NCBI GenBank assembly: GCA_902168105.1
Contig: CABHOY010000047.1
Span: 81,266-145,265 of the forward strand
From: an uncultured Flavihumibacter sp.
Lineage (GTDB): Bacteria > Bacteroidota > Bacteroidia > Chitinophagales > Chitinophagaceae
DNA length: 64,000 bases
Reading direction: 5' to 3'
Shown here in pieces: positions 43,132 to 51,770 of this stretch (the first letter of the stretch is position 1; each line of letters begins with the position of its first letter). The notes beneath the pieces are model-generated. The model was not told the DNA's origin and made no database searches. It was given only the letters and a program-made list of their open reading frames with translations. The position numbers were made by a program, and so were the translations under genes.

Positions 43132-44358
43132 ATGAAAACATTCAACGTTCCAATTATATATCGCAGTCCGCTGATCACGGCCATCAAAAACCGCCGTAAG
43201 CAACAGGACCGCATGAAGAAAGATTTTACACCGACAGTCCTGGATTTTGGTCCTTTGAAGATATTGCTGGCCCGCCACTTCGGTTTTTGCTTCGGAGTGG
43301 AAAATGCGATCGAGATCGCATTTAAAACAGTTGAAGAGAATCCTGGTAAAAGGATCTTCCTCCTAAGTGAAATGATCCATAACCCGCATGTGAATAACGA
43401 CCTGTTGGCGAAAGGCGTGCAGTTCCTCATGGATACTGCCGGCAAACAGCTGGTTCCATGGGAAGAACTGACCCCGGAAGACATTGTGATCATTCCGGCC
43501 TTTGGTACCACCCTGGAAATAGAAGCAAAACTGAGCTCCCTGGGCATTGCCCCCCTTCAATATAACACGACCTGCCCTTTTGTGGAAAGAGTATGGAATA
43601 AGGCAGAGCAGATCGGACAGCAGTCCTATACCGTGATCGTACATGGTAAACCCGGACATGAAGAAACCCGCGCCACCTTTTCCCATAGCCGCAGTAATAC
43701 TCCTACCGTAGTGGTAAAGGATATTGAAGAAGCCCGGGTGCTGGCCACCTTTATTACCGGAGAAAGACCGGCTGATGAGTTTTATGCCCTGTTCAAAGGA
43801 CAATACTCTGAGGGCTTTGATGTAACACAAGACCTCCAGCGTGTTGGCGTTGTGAATCAGACTACCATGCTGGCTACCGAGACCCAGGCTATCGCTGATT
43901 ATATCAAAAACGTCATCATGGACCGGTATGCACTTAATACTGAGAATACAGGTGAACGTTTTGCTGATACCCGTGATACGCTTTGTTATGCAACCAACGA
44001 CAATCAAAGCGCCGTAACCGGCCTTTTGCAGGAAGAAGCAGACCTTGCTATTGTAGTAGGCGGTTATAACAGCTCTAATACCTCTCATCTGGTGGAGCTA
44101 TGCGAGGTAAAACTGCCCACTTACTTTATCTCCTCCGAAGAAAAGCTGATAACATCCAATGAGATCCAGCACTGGGATTTCCATCACAAACAGGAACTAC
44201 ACAGCCTTTCCTTCCTGCCGGCACAGGAATCTGTAACTATCCTGCTAACAAGCGGCGCATCCTGCCCGGATGCACTTGTAGAAGCGGTGATCAGGAAACT
44301 ACTATCGTTCTACGATCTGGAATATAAGATGGAAGAAGTAGCGGCGACCTTTGCCTGA
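43132..44358 (+). CDS. ispH: 4-hydroxy-3-methylbut-2-enyl diphosphate reductase, long form
   Basis: 408 aa from MKTFNVPIIY. Last step of the MEP isoprenoid pathway, giving IPP and DMAPP. Three cluster-ligand Cys regions are visible: FGFCFGVENA, TTCPFVERVW and SGASCPDALVE, and the substrate-binding VVGGYNSSNTSHL. E. coli IspH is 316 aa; the ~90 extra residues include an N-terminal extension and insertions around FYALFKGQYSEGFD, as in plant and cyanobacterial-type IspH. Chosen start agrees with the promoter box. Confidence 0.94.
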   Translation: MKTFNVPIIYRSPLITAIKNRRKQQDRMKKDFTPTVLDFGPLKILLARHFGFCFGVENAIEIAFKTVEENPGKRIFLLSEMIHNPHVNNDLLAKGVQFLMDTAGKQLVPWEELTPEDIVIIPAFGTTLEIEAKLSSLGIAPLQYNTTCPFVERVWNKAEQIGQQSYTVIVHGKPGHEETRATFSHSRSNTPTVVVKDIEEARVLATFITGERPADEFYALFKGQYSEGFDVTQDLQRVGVVNQTTMLATETQAIADYIKNVIMDRYALNTENTGERFADTRDTLCYATNDNQSAVTGLLQEEADLAIVVGGYNSSNTSHLVELCEVKLPTYFISSEEKLITSNEIQHWDFHHKQELHSLSFLPAQESVTILLTSGASCPDALVEAVIRKLLSFYDLEYKMEEVAATFA

Positions 44359-44392
44359 AACTGAAGTTATTTACGGGAAATATTATAAAAGC

Positions 44393-44420
44393 AAAAAAGA
44401 CACCAGTTGGTGTCTTTTTT
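44393..44420 (+). terminator. Terminator after ispH
   Basis: AAAAAAGACACC/GGTGTCTTTTTT, 12-bp stem with AGTT loop and T-run. Confidence 0.9.
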
Positions 44421-44581
44421 CTTTGGGGCTAATCAATGCTAGTAATGCAGAGAAAAAAAATTTTATATCGTAATTAGTTTAAACCTGAACCAAAATTAGC
44501 TGTTAGCGCATAAGCGTGCAATAGAGACTTATTATCCGGTGGTCTATTTCCTGTAAGTGGCGTAAAACAGATTAAATTTGG

Positions 44582-45343
44582 TTAGAACTGCATGGCCTTT
44601 TTCAGGAAATCGGCTTTCCGCCTGCGGGAAATCTCAACCTGTGTGCCATCGCTCATCAATGCAAATCCACCTTCACCCTGTATGTATGACTGCATCTGCT
44701 GCAGGTTGATCAAATGCGAATTATGGACCCGGAAAAAATCAACGTCGGTCAATAACTCCTCAAATTCCTTTAATGGCCTTGATACCATCAGGTTCTTTTT
44801 ATCTGTGAAAAAAATGCGGGTATAATTCCCTGTAGATTCACAACGAACTATATTCTGTACGGGCATAAATACCAATCCGTTAATGGTGGGCAGCGCTATC
44901 TTTTTATGTGTCTGGTGCAGCGTCTTCATATTCTGCAAAAACACTTCTAGTGGCGAAGTAGAGTTCTCAGTTTGTCCGTTGCGCCTGCTGATACATTTTT
45001 GCACGGCGTCCTGTAATTCTTTAACACTGAACGGCTTCAACAGGTAGTCCAACGCATTGAACTTAATGGCTTTCAATGCATATTGCTCATAAGCTGTAGT
45101 GAATATTACGTCAAAAGTGATCTTATCAAACAGTTTCAGCAATTCAAAACCGTTCTGATGGGGCATTTCAACATCAAGGAAAACTACATCCGGCTGTAGT
45201 TCGGTAATCAGGTCTTTTGCTTCCTTGACGCTATTAACTCCTCCCAGTACGGTCACCTCAGGGCATTTCTTCTGAAGCATTGTCTGAAGAGCATCTATAC
45301 AGTGCTGCTCATCATCAACGATGATTGCTTTAATTTCGCTCAT
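44582..45343 (-). CDS. LytTR-family response regulator
   Basis: 253 aa. Receiver domain with DDE at 10-12, phospho-acceptor Asp57 in VFLDVEMPHQ and Lys in LLKPFSV; LytTR DNA-binding domain from about 150 (IALPTINGLVFMPVQNIVRCE, FFRVHNSHLINL). It lies 17 bp after the stop of the TPR histidine kinase, its likely partner. Targets unknown. Confidence 0.93.
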   Translation of the reverse strand: MSEIKAIIVDDEQHCIDALQTMLQKKCPEVTVLGGVNSVKEAKDLITELQPDVVFLDVEMPHQNGFELLKLFDKITFDVIFTTAYEQYALKAIKFNALDYLLKPFSVKELQDAVQKCISRRNGQTENSTSPLEVFLQNMKTLHQTHKKIALPTINGLVFMPVQNIVRCESTGNYTRIFFTDKKNLMVSRPLKEFEELLTDVDFFRVHNSHLINLQQMQSYIQGEGGFALMSDGTQVEISRRRKADFLKKAMQF

Positions 45344-45360
45344 GCTGTCTTTGTAGGTTT

Positions 45361-47313
45361 TTAAAATATGAATTCTACCGGTAAGATGAGTTTCACCTGT
45401 GTACCTATTGCTTTCCCTGCTTCATCTTCCAGGTCAGTTATGTTTACATCCGCTTCCTTGGTATTATTGATCTTCCTGATCAGGTCTATCCGTCCTTCCG
45501 TTACTTTCATGCCCATTGAGCGATGGGTCTGTCCCTTTTTCTCCTTTATTTCTACTGCTTTTTTTCGTCCGATGCCGTTATCCGTTACTGTACAGGTCAA
45601 GGTTCTCCCTTTCAAAGAAACGGCTATTTCTAATAATCCCTTCCCCGACTTATGTACCAGGCCGTGCCAGATAGCATTTTCTACATATGGTTGAACAATC
45701 ATCGGAGGGATCATTACTTCTTCCTCGTTAATATCTTCTGCTAAGATGATCTGATAATCAAATACATCATTACAACGCAACTTTTCGAGATCAAGATACA
45801 GGCGTAAAGATTCAAGTTCCTTATTCAAAGATATGAAGGTGTACTGCGTATTATCAAGTATCATTCGCATTAGCCGGGAAAATTTGGTCAGATAGTCTGA
45901 GGCTTCTTCCTGGTTATTGCTCCAGATGAACCGGTGAATAGAACTTAAAGAATTGAAAATAAAGTGAGGATTCATCTGTGCACGCAACGAACGTAGCTCC
46001 AGCTGCAAGGTCTGCTTATTTGTTTCGAGGTTCCTGTGCCGGATGTAAAAGAACCCTCCTATTGCTACCATGAGTACGAACCCGGCCATTGAGAGGATGT
46101 ATACAACATTACGTTTGGTTCGTAGCTCGCTCATCTGCTTATCATGCTCCAGCAGCTTGATCTGGTTGTCTTTACGGTCCACTTCATAAATAGCTTGTGT
46201 TTGCGCCCATGCCAGCGATGACTGTTCCTCCAGCAGACTATCCTTATAAACCAATGATTTGTCCATAGCCTCAAGGGAATGTTTAAAATCCCCCCGGGCT
46301 TTATAGTCATCGGCCATAGCCTTATAAGCCTCCATCAACAGGTATTTGAAGCGCCAGATCAGACTGAGCCCGATTGACTCCTGGAAGTATTTATTGGCCT
46401 CTTCATGGTTCCCCTGTAAGCTCCATAGTTTACCAATGTTCAGGTAACTCTCTGCCACATGTACTTTGTCATCCACATTACCATTCACTTCCAGCGCTTT
46501 ATTCAGATACTCATGTGCAAGCGCATAGTCTTTTTTCTCCTTGTAAGCAGACCCGAGGGAGTTATAACAGATAGCCAGCCCAATGCTGTTATTTAATTGC
46601 TGGTTCACTGCCAGCGATCTCTTATAATAATCGATAGCGAGGTCGAGTTTTCCCAGGCCCTGGTATCCATAGCCTATGTTACCAAGATTAATGGCCACGC
46701 CAAGCTGATTCTTACTTTGTCTTTCTAGTTCCAGGGCCTTTTCGAAGTGATTGATGGCCTCTGCATATTTTTGGGTGGAGAGTTTGATATTACCAATGCT
46801 GTTGATGGCAATACAAATATTGCGGATATCATTGATCTTTTCAGCAAGCTGTAAAGCCCTGAAATGATAATCAAATGCTTTTTCCAGCTGATCATCCATT
46901 CTACGGTAATCCACGCCTGTATTGTTCAGGGCAATACAGAGCAATAGATCATTTCTGGAATCCTCTGCATATTTGATAGCTTTCTGGTGATAATCGGCCG
47001 CGAGAAGGTATTCGGATTTGTTCCTTTTGGAAATCCCTGTTTCATTATACGCATCAAAAAGCCCACGCGTATATTTAATACGCTGAGCAAGGGTTATTGC
47101 TTCCTGGAAAAAGAGGTTTTCCATCCCGCGTTTATCAAAGTATCTTCCCAGCACCTTGCCTTTATTTACGAGCCAGTTTACTCTACTGGTATCGCCTGGA
47201 AGTTTTCTCGCAGAATCAAGTGTTTTGTATACGAGAACAGAATCCTGTCCAAGTGTATTGTTCCCCTTTACCAACAAAAGCACGAAAAGTAGATAGAAAT
47301 AGCCTTTAAACAT
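45361..47313 (-). CDS. TPR-sensor histidine kinase (LytS-type kinase domain)
   Basis: 650 aa. Signal peptide (1-22), about seven tetratricopeptide repeats from ~70 to 350 in the periplasm, a coiled coil, one transmembrane helix (402-424), then a His_kinase domain with His450 in MNPHFIFNSLSS and an HATPase with PYVENAIWHGL and DNGIGRKKA. The TPR ectodomain is a common input module in Bacteroidota, presumably binding proteins or peptides. Paired with the LytTR regulator downstream. Confidence 0.93.
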   Translation of the reverse strand: MFKGYFYLLFVLLLVKGNNTLGQDSVLVYKTLDSARKLPGDTSRVNWLVNKGKVLGRYFDKRGMENLFFQEAITLAQRIKYTRGLFDAYNETGISKRNKSEYLLAADYHQKAIKYAEDSRNDLLLCIALNNTGVDYRRMDDQLEKAFDYHFRALQLAEKINDIRNICIAINSIGNIKLSTQKYAEAINHFEKALELERQSKNQLGVAINLGNIGYGYQGLGKLDLAIDYYKRSLAVNQQLNNSIGLAICYNSLGSAYKEKKDYALAHEYLNKALEVNGNVDDKVHVAESYLNIGKLWSLQGNHEEANKYFQESIGLSLIWRFKYLLMEAYKAMADDYKARGDFKHSLEAMDKSLVYKDSLLEEQSSLAWAQTQAIYEVDRKDNQIKLLEHDKQMSELRTKRNVVYILSMAGFVLMVAIGGFFYIRHRNLETNKQTLQLELRSLRAQMNPHFIFNSLSSIHRFIWSNNQEEASDYLTKFSRLMRMILDNTQYTFISLNKELESLRLYLDLEKLRCNDVFDYQIILAEDINEEEVMIPPMIVQPYVENAIWHGLVHKSGKGLLEIAVSLKGRTLTCTVTDNGIGRKKAVEIKEKKGQTHRSMGMKVTEGRIDLIRKINNTKEADVNITDLEDEAGKAIGTQVKLILPVEFIF

Positions 47314-47344
47314 GCATCAGCCGGGTAATACCACAAGTTAATTA

Positions 47345-47376
47345 AAAAAGCGAAAGGGCGAAAGAATTCGCCCCTT
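47345..47376 (-). terminator. Terminator upstream of the TPR kinase
   Basis: GGGCGAA/TTCGCCC stem (47356-47362 with 47367-47373), followed on the minus strand by TTTCGCTTTTTT. It ends the unit coming from cmk and the 85-aa ORF. Confidence 0.7.
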
Positions 47377-47449
47377 CTTCCTATTAACCGAATACACCTA
47401 CTGAAAATATGGAACAAGGCAGGCATCCCCGCCCTGCACCACATTAAGT

Positions 47450-47707
47450 TTAATAAATATCAGCCCACAAAGCCTGGATATATATGTAATTACTAGCTTC
47501 GAAACGGTTAATAGCAACAGGTCTTTGGATATAGTTATAAAGGGACCATTGCTGATCTCTCATGACTTCTCTTGACCACGTTGGGAATAATATATTAGCA
47601 CCCGGAGCACTGTATGAACCGGTCAACACAATACAATAAATTGCAGGAAATTCTAGAGGATGTGGAAAATTACCAATGGGTTTCTCCCTGGATTGCACCA
47701 GGAACAT
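47450..47707 (-). CDS. Possible small protein (85 aa), unrecognised
   Basis: ORF between cmk (39 bp upstream) and a terminator 74 bp downstream, so it would be transcribed. It is rich in Tyr, Ile and Asn with sensible codon use (NRFEASNYIYIQALWADIY at the end). No signal peptide, no family recognised. A box-like TAAATTTG (47711-47718) ends only two bases before its ATG. It could be a real gene or a relic. Confidence 0.35.
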   Translation of the reverse strand: MFLVQSREKPIGNFPHPLEFPAIYCIVLTGSYSAPGANILFPTWSREVMRDQQWSLYNYIQRPVAINRFEASNYIYIQALWADIY

Positions 47708-47746
47708 AACAAATTTAAAAAGGTTTTCTTAAAACTAAAAATAAAT

Positions 47747-48436
47747 TCAGGAAGATTGCACCAGAACGGCGTCATCCACCCATTGTGTAACCAGTTTCAA
47801 CTGCTCATCCTGCGTTAACTGACTGTTGTCCAGGATGATAGCATCTTCGGCTTTACGCAAAGGGCTGATCTCACGGTTGGTATCGATATAATCTCTCAGC
47901 TCCAAATTTTCTTTGATCTCATGGATGCTGATGTTTTTGTTCTTGGCATAGAGCTCTTTAAACCTGCGTTCTACACGGATAGAAGTATCCGCAGTCATAA
48001 AGATCTTCAATTCGGCATGAGGGAATACGGTGGTACCGATATCACGGCCATCCATTACAATCCCTTTTCTGGCGCCCATTTTCTGTTGCTGTGCTACGGC
48101 AAATTCACGCACCTCTTTCACGGCAGCCACTTCACTTACCTTTTCAGCTACCAGCATTTCCCGGATCAGGTGTTCCACATTCTCACCGTTCAGCGTTATT
48201 TCAGACACCTGGCTCTGCGGATTGAATTCGAACTCCAGATGAATATCACGAAGCGCCGCTTTAACAGCGTCATGATCGGCCCAGTCTATCCGGTTCTGAA
48301 TGAAGTACAGGGTTATTGCACGATACATTGCTCCACTATCAATATACACATAGTCCAGCTGCGCAGCCAGTTGTCTGGCCAGCGTGCTCTTTCCACATGA
48401 AGAGTAACCATCTATCGTGATAATTATTTTTTTCAA
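47747..48436 (-). CDS. cmk: Cytidylate kinase
   Basis: 229 aa. Phosphorylates CMP and dCMP. P-loop GYSSCGKST at residues 9-17, CMP-binding GAMYRAITLY, GRDIGTTVFPHAELKIFM, lid region with LRDYIDTNREISPLRKAEDA. The start is a TTG at 48436; a stop lies three codons upstream and no ATG fits before the P-loop. An imperfect -7 box (TAACTTTA, 48476-48483) lies upstream. Confidence 0.95.
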   Translation of the reverse strand: MKKIIITIDGYSSCGKSTLARQLAAQLDYVYIDSGAMYRAITLYFIQNRIDWADHDAVKAALRDIHLEFEFNPQSQVSEITLNGENVEHLIREMLVAEKVSEVAAVKEVREFAVAQQQKMGARKGIVMDGRDIGTTVFPHAELKIFMTADTSIRVERRFKELYAKNKNISIHEIKENLELRDYIDTNREISPLRKAEDAIILDNSQLTQDEQLKLVTQWVDDAVLVQSS

Positions 48437-48516
48437 AACCCTTTAATTAAATAGCTGTGTTAGGAATAGACGGTGTAAAGTTAAAGGAAAAATGCAAAAA
48501 TGGAACAGGATACCTG

Positions 48517-49866
48517 TTACAACCCTGAAATGATCCACCAGTTGGTCCCATCTGACTGAATGGTATATGAAATCCTTGAAGCACTACTCAGGGACTGGTT
48601 GTTTGACCCGTCGATCTGGCCACCGTTTGAATTAATTGTAAGCGAACCGTTGACGGATTTTTTTATGACATATATCCGGCCTGGACAATCATCGGCATCA
48701 GGCAACGTTACCGTATAATTTCCGGTCCCGTTTTTTACAACAGTATAATCAGTTTCATTTAACGTCGTGTTACCATTAAAAGTACGGATAGGCAAACTGA
48801 AGCTGCCATTAGAAGTTAGTGTTGATGCAGGCGTATTTGTCTTAACCCCTAACCGCTTATTCGTATTATCCCAGAAGAAATTAGCGTTGTCCTGTCCCAC
48901 CTCTGTCGAGGCATCGCTGGTAATGTTACCAAATATGATCGACCCGTTGGTAATGTTTGTATTTCCATTGGTCATAATAGCCTTATACCAACCATTGATG
49001 GCGACCGTACCCAGCGGAGCAGTAATACCTGTCCACTCTTTTAAAGCCAGCGTGTTCTTGTCGAAATACAGCTGTGTCGTAAATCCACCGTTATTCCCCT
49101 TAAAGGCCATTACACTCCAGGCATGTGCGGTAGTACCTGCCGGCCCATTGGTCACTACATTCGTCACAGGGCTAGCCCATATTTTCATACGGGTAGTAGA
49201 TCCTGCAACATCCGCAGTACCAGCATCGTTAGTAGCCAGGGTTCCGTATGTGGCGCCACCATCATTATCCGTATTTGATTCCCACGAAGTGCCATTCCAT
49301 TTCAGTACTTCACCACTTGCAGGTGTTTTTCCTGACACCCTCATACCTACCAGTTTAGCAGCGTTCCAGATAGCAAGGGCGCTATCTGCATACAATATAC
49401 CACCGGTATTCAGTTTAAGACTATTATCCAGACTTACTTCCTGTGTGCTTCCTGCGCCTGCTGCAAATCTTCCCAGCAGTCTCTGTGTGTTGATGTTCTG
49501 CATTTTTGCGAAGGTCACCGCCTGATTACTGATGGTGCTTGCAACAGTACCTGTACCGCTTCCTGTCACGTCTCCTGTTAGTGTAATAGTAGAACTTCCT
49601 CCTGTACCCGGAATCAGCCATTTTCCCTGTGAACGTACCGCCATATTGTTATTGATCGGAAGGTAGATCAGCATGCCGTCAGGAGAACTCTTTATTGTCG
49701 CCGATGTTGTATCACTGATACGTGGCAGTAACAATCCCTGTGAGCTGCTTTCCAACTCCAGCAATGCAGATTTCTTTATCACACTGGGATTACTTCCCAG
49801 CTTCAACTGCTGCGCGTAGGTAGATGTAGTTACAGAAAGCAACAATAGTATTAATAGCTTCTTCAT
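48517..49866 (-). CDS. Secreted tail-fibre/beta-strand-rich surface protein
   Basis: 449 aa from MKKLLILLL with signal peptide (after STYAQ). The N-terminal region (LKLGSNPSVIKKSALLELES then QGLLLPRI) and the C-terminal ~80 residues (ETDYTVV.., PGRIYVIKK, IQSDGTNWWI) are both shared with the 609-aa protein at 51771-53600. The middle is low-complexity, Gly/Thr/Asn-rich with LTGDVTGSGTG-type motifs as in phage-tail-like fibres. Lacks a recognisable T9SS tail. Probably surface-exposed; function unknown. Confidence 0.75.
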   Translation of the reverse strand: MKKLLILLLLSVTTSTYAQQLKLGSNPSVIKKSALLELESSSQGLLLPRISDTTSATIKSSPDGMLIYLPINNNMAVRSQGKWLIPGTGGSSTITLTGDVTGSGTGTVASTISNQAVTFAKMQNINTQRLLGRFAAGAGSTQEVSLDNSLKLNTGGILYADSALAIWNAAKLVGMRVSGKTPASGEVLKWNGTSWESNTDNDGGATYGTLATNDAGTADVAGSTTRMKIWASPVTNVVTNGPAGTTAHAWSVMAFKGNNGGFTTQLYFDKNTLALKEWTGITAPLGTVAINGWYKAIMTNGNTNITNGSIIFGNITSDASTEVGQDNANFFWDNTNKRLGVKTNTPASTLTSNGSFSLPIRTFNGNTTLNETDYTVVKNGTGNYTVTLPDADDCPGRIYVIKKSVNGSLTINSNGGQIDGSNNQSLSSASRISYTIQSDGTNWWIISGL

Positions 49867-49974
49867 AATTCTGAACGATTTCAAAAATCAAACAGGAAGT
49901 ACACAGGCAATATTATCTGTGTACATTCCTCAATGTTTCATGCAATATCTTTTTCAAATAGACTAGTCATAGTA

Positions 49975-51546
49975 TCAATGATCTATTACAATCACTTTGC
50001 AGACATATGCCTGTTTCTTTGTCTCTTTATGAGTCAATACCAGGAAGTAGGTACCTGTAGGCATGTCCCTGATCTGTACTTCACTCTGACCAATCATTTC
50101 CAGCTTGCGGACCTGTTGTCCCCATGTATCAAATACCTGTACGATCAACGGTGTCTTAATACCTCTGACAGTCACTTTAAAGTCTCCATAGTTCGGATTC
50201 GGGAATACAGTAGCCTGTATCAGCGGTCCTACTTCTCTAACGTCGGTGTATACATATTTTCCGGTAGCTGATACTGCTTTAATACGGTAATAGCTCCAGC
50301 CATCATAGTCATTCGTATCCTGATAATAATAATCAAGCCTTGTAGTGCTATAACCACCAGGCGCCTTTGTGGCCACTGTAGCAATCTTCTTAAATGCAGT
50401 TTCGTTATCCAGCATCCGCTCTATTTCAAATACAGCATTGTTGGTTTCACGATTGGTAGTCCATACCAGGTCTACCAATGAATAGCTTACGCGATAAGCA
50501 TTAAAATGAATGATATCTGCCGGCAGATAGCTATACGACAAAGAGGTGAGCTTCGCATAGTAAATGTTCGTGCCGATACCTGCAGTACCCCGGGAATGCA
50601 TAGTCGCCTCCTGCTGCATGGGTTGTGTTGTTAAGGTGCCTGGCGCCATTCCATCGTTCACCGCCTTACGCAATTCCCAACCACCATCACTAAAGAAACG
50701 GCTGATATAACTGCTTTCGCGATTTACATTATACTCCGGCGCTTCATCAGCATTCATGTGCTGCAATGTTATACTTGTCAGCCCCGTACCACTCCCCTCC
50801 TGTCCCAGGTTCCAGGTTTTAAATACCACACTGTCATAAAGTGTTCTTCCTGTAATAGCATTCAGGTATACACTATCAAAAACCCTCGCCTTAAAATCTT
50901 CAGGTGAGCCTTCATAACGTACACCGGCAGGTGCATAGTTTGTAGCGCTCGTACCTACAGGAAATACCACCTGTCCGGCATTTCTATCCAGTTTTGCACG
51001 ATAAAGAAAACCGCCTGCTGTTTCTGTTCCGGTAACAATGAAACGTTGATCACTATACCCTGTAATAGAGCCCGGATTATCAGCCCCAACCATCAGGTTC
51101 CATCCATTCAGGAAAACGTGACCGTTGGTTAACTGTAGTGTATTTCTTATATGCAGGTCGTGCAGATCTGCAAGCACAATGCCATTAGGATTGCTGACTT
51201 CCAGATTGGGAAAACTGGCGCCAGTTTTTGTAGCTACGTTGTAGCCGCCGGCAATGATCTGCTGGCTGCTATTATTCACAAAACGAAAAGTTCCCCCGGT
51301 ACCTTTAAGGCCGGAAGGACTTTCATCAGATAATAAAGCTGTATAGCTATTCGTCCACTGCTTACCGAGAAAATAAAGTACGGAGGCAGGGCTGGACCCC
51401 AGCATACCATCGTTGGTAACATCTCCGAAAAAGGCGACATTACCAAAGCTCCACACCTTCCCATCAGGAGGGATGTAGGCAGCATTCTGAGCTATAGTGT
51501 TTATAGAAAGAACCAGAAAACATAATATGAGTAAACATCTCTTCAT
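49975..51546 (-). CDS. Secreted protein with type IX (type A) sorting domain
   Basis: 523 aa with signal peptide (after NTIAQ). The body is beta-rich with an unassigned repeat-like first half and a fibronectin-like segment near 330-420. The last ~80 residues form a type IX sorting domain: ATVFPNPNYGDFKV, VQVFDTWGQQVRKLE, IRDMPTGTYFLVL and a Lys-rich end. It would be moved across the outer membrane by the T9SS and anchored or released. Lies between two paralogous surface proteins on the same strand, about 110 and 220 bp from them. Confidence 0.85.
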   Translation of the reverse strand: MKRCLLILCFLVLSINTIAQNAAYIPPDGKVWSFGNVAFFGDVTNDGMLGSSPASVLYFLGKQWTNSYTALLSDESPSGLKGTGGTFRFVNNSSQQIIAGGYNVATKTGASFPNLEVSNPNGIVLADLHDLHIRNTLQLTNGHVFLNGWNLMVGADNPGSITGYSDQRFIVTGTETAGGFLYRAKLDRNAGQVVFPVGTSATNYAPAGVRYEGSPEDFKARVFDSVYLNAITGRTLYDSVVFKTWNLGQEGSGTGLTSITLQHMNADEAPEYNVNRESSYISRFFSDGGWELRKAVNDGMAPGTLTTQPMQQEATMHSRGTAGIGTNIYYAKLTSLSYSYLPADIIHFNAYRVSYSLVDLVWTTNRETNNAVFEIERMLDNETAFKKIATVATKAPGGYSTTRLDYYYQDTNDYDGWSYYRIKAVSATGKYVYTDVREVGPLIQATVFPNPNYGDFKVTVRGIKTPLIVQVFDTWGQQVRKLEMIGQSEVQIRDMPTGTYFLVLTHKETKKQAYVCKVIVIDH

Positions 51547-51770
51547 GCAGTATTATGTTTTTAGTTTCGTCTCACAATTATACCGGCGTTCACAGCGCTG
51601 AATACGTTTTCCTCTTGCATCTTGACAATACAGGTTAACAGATTCAGTAATAGTGTTAATGGTTAACGTATCCGGCATTTTCATAGGTCGTTACAGGTTG
51701 TAGGAAAGCTTCAGACAATAAAAAGAATTAGCAGGAGCAGTTAAACACTGCCCCTGCCATATAATTTTCT

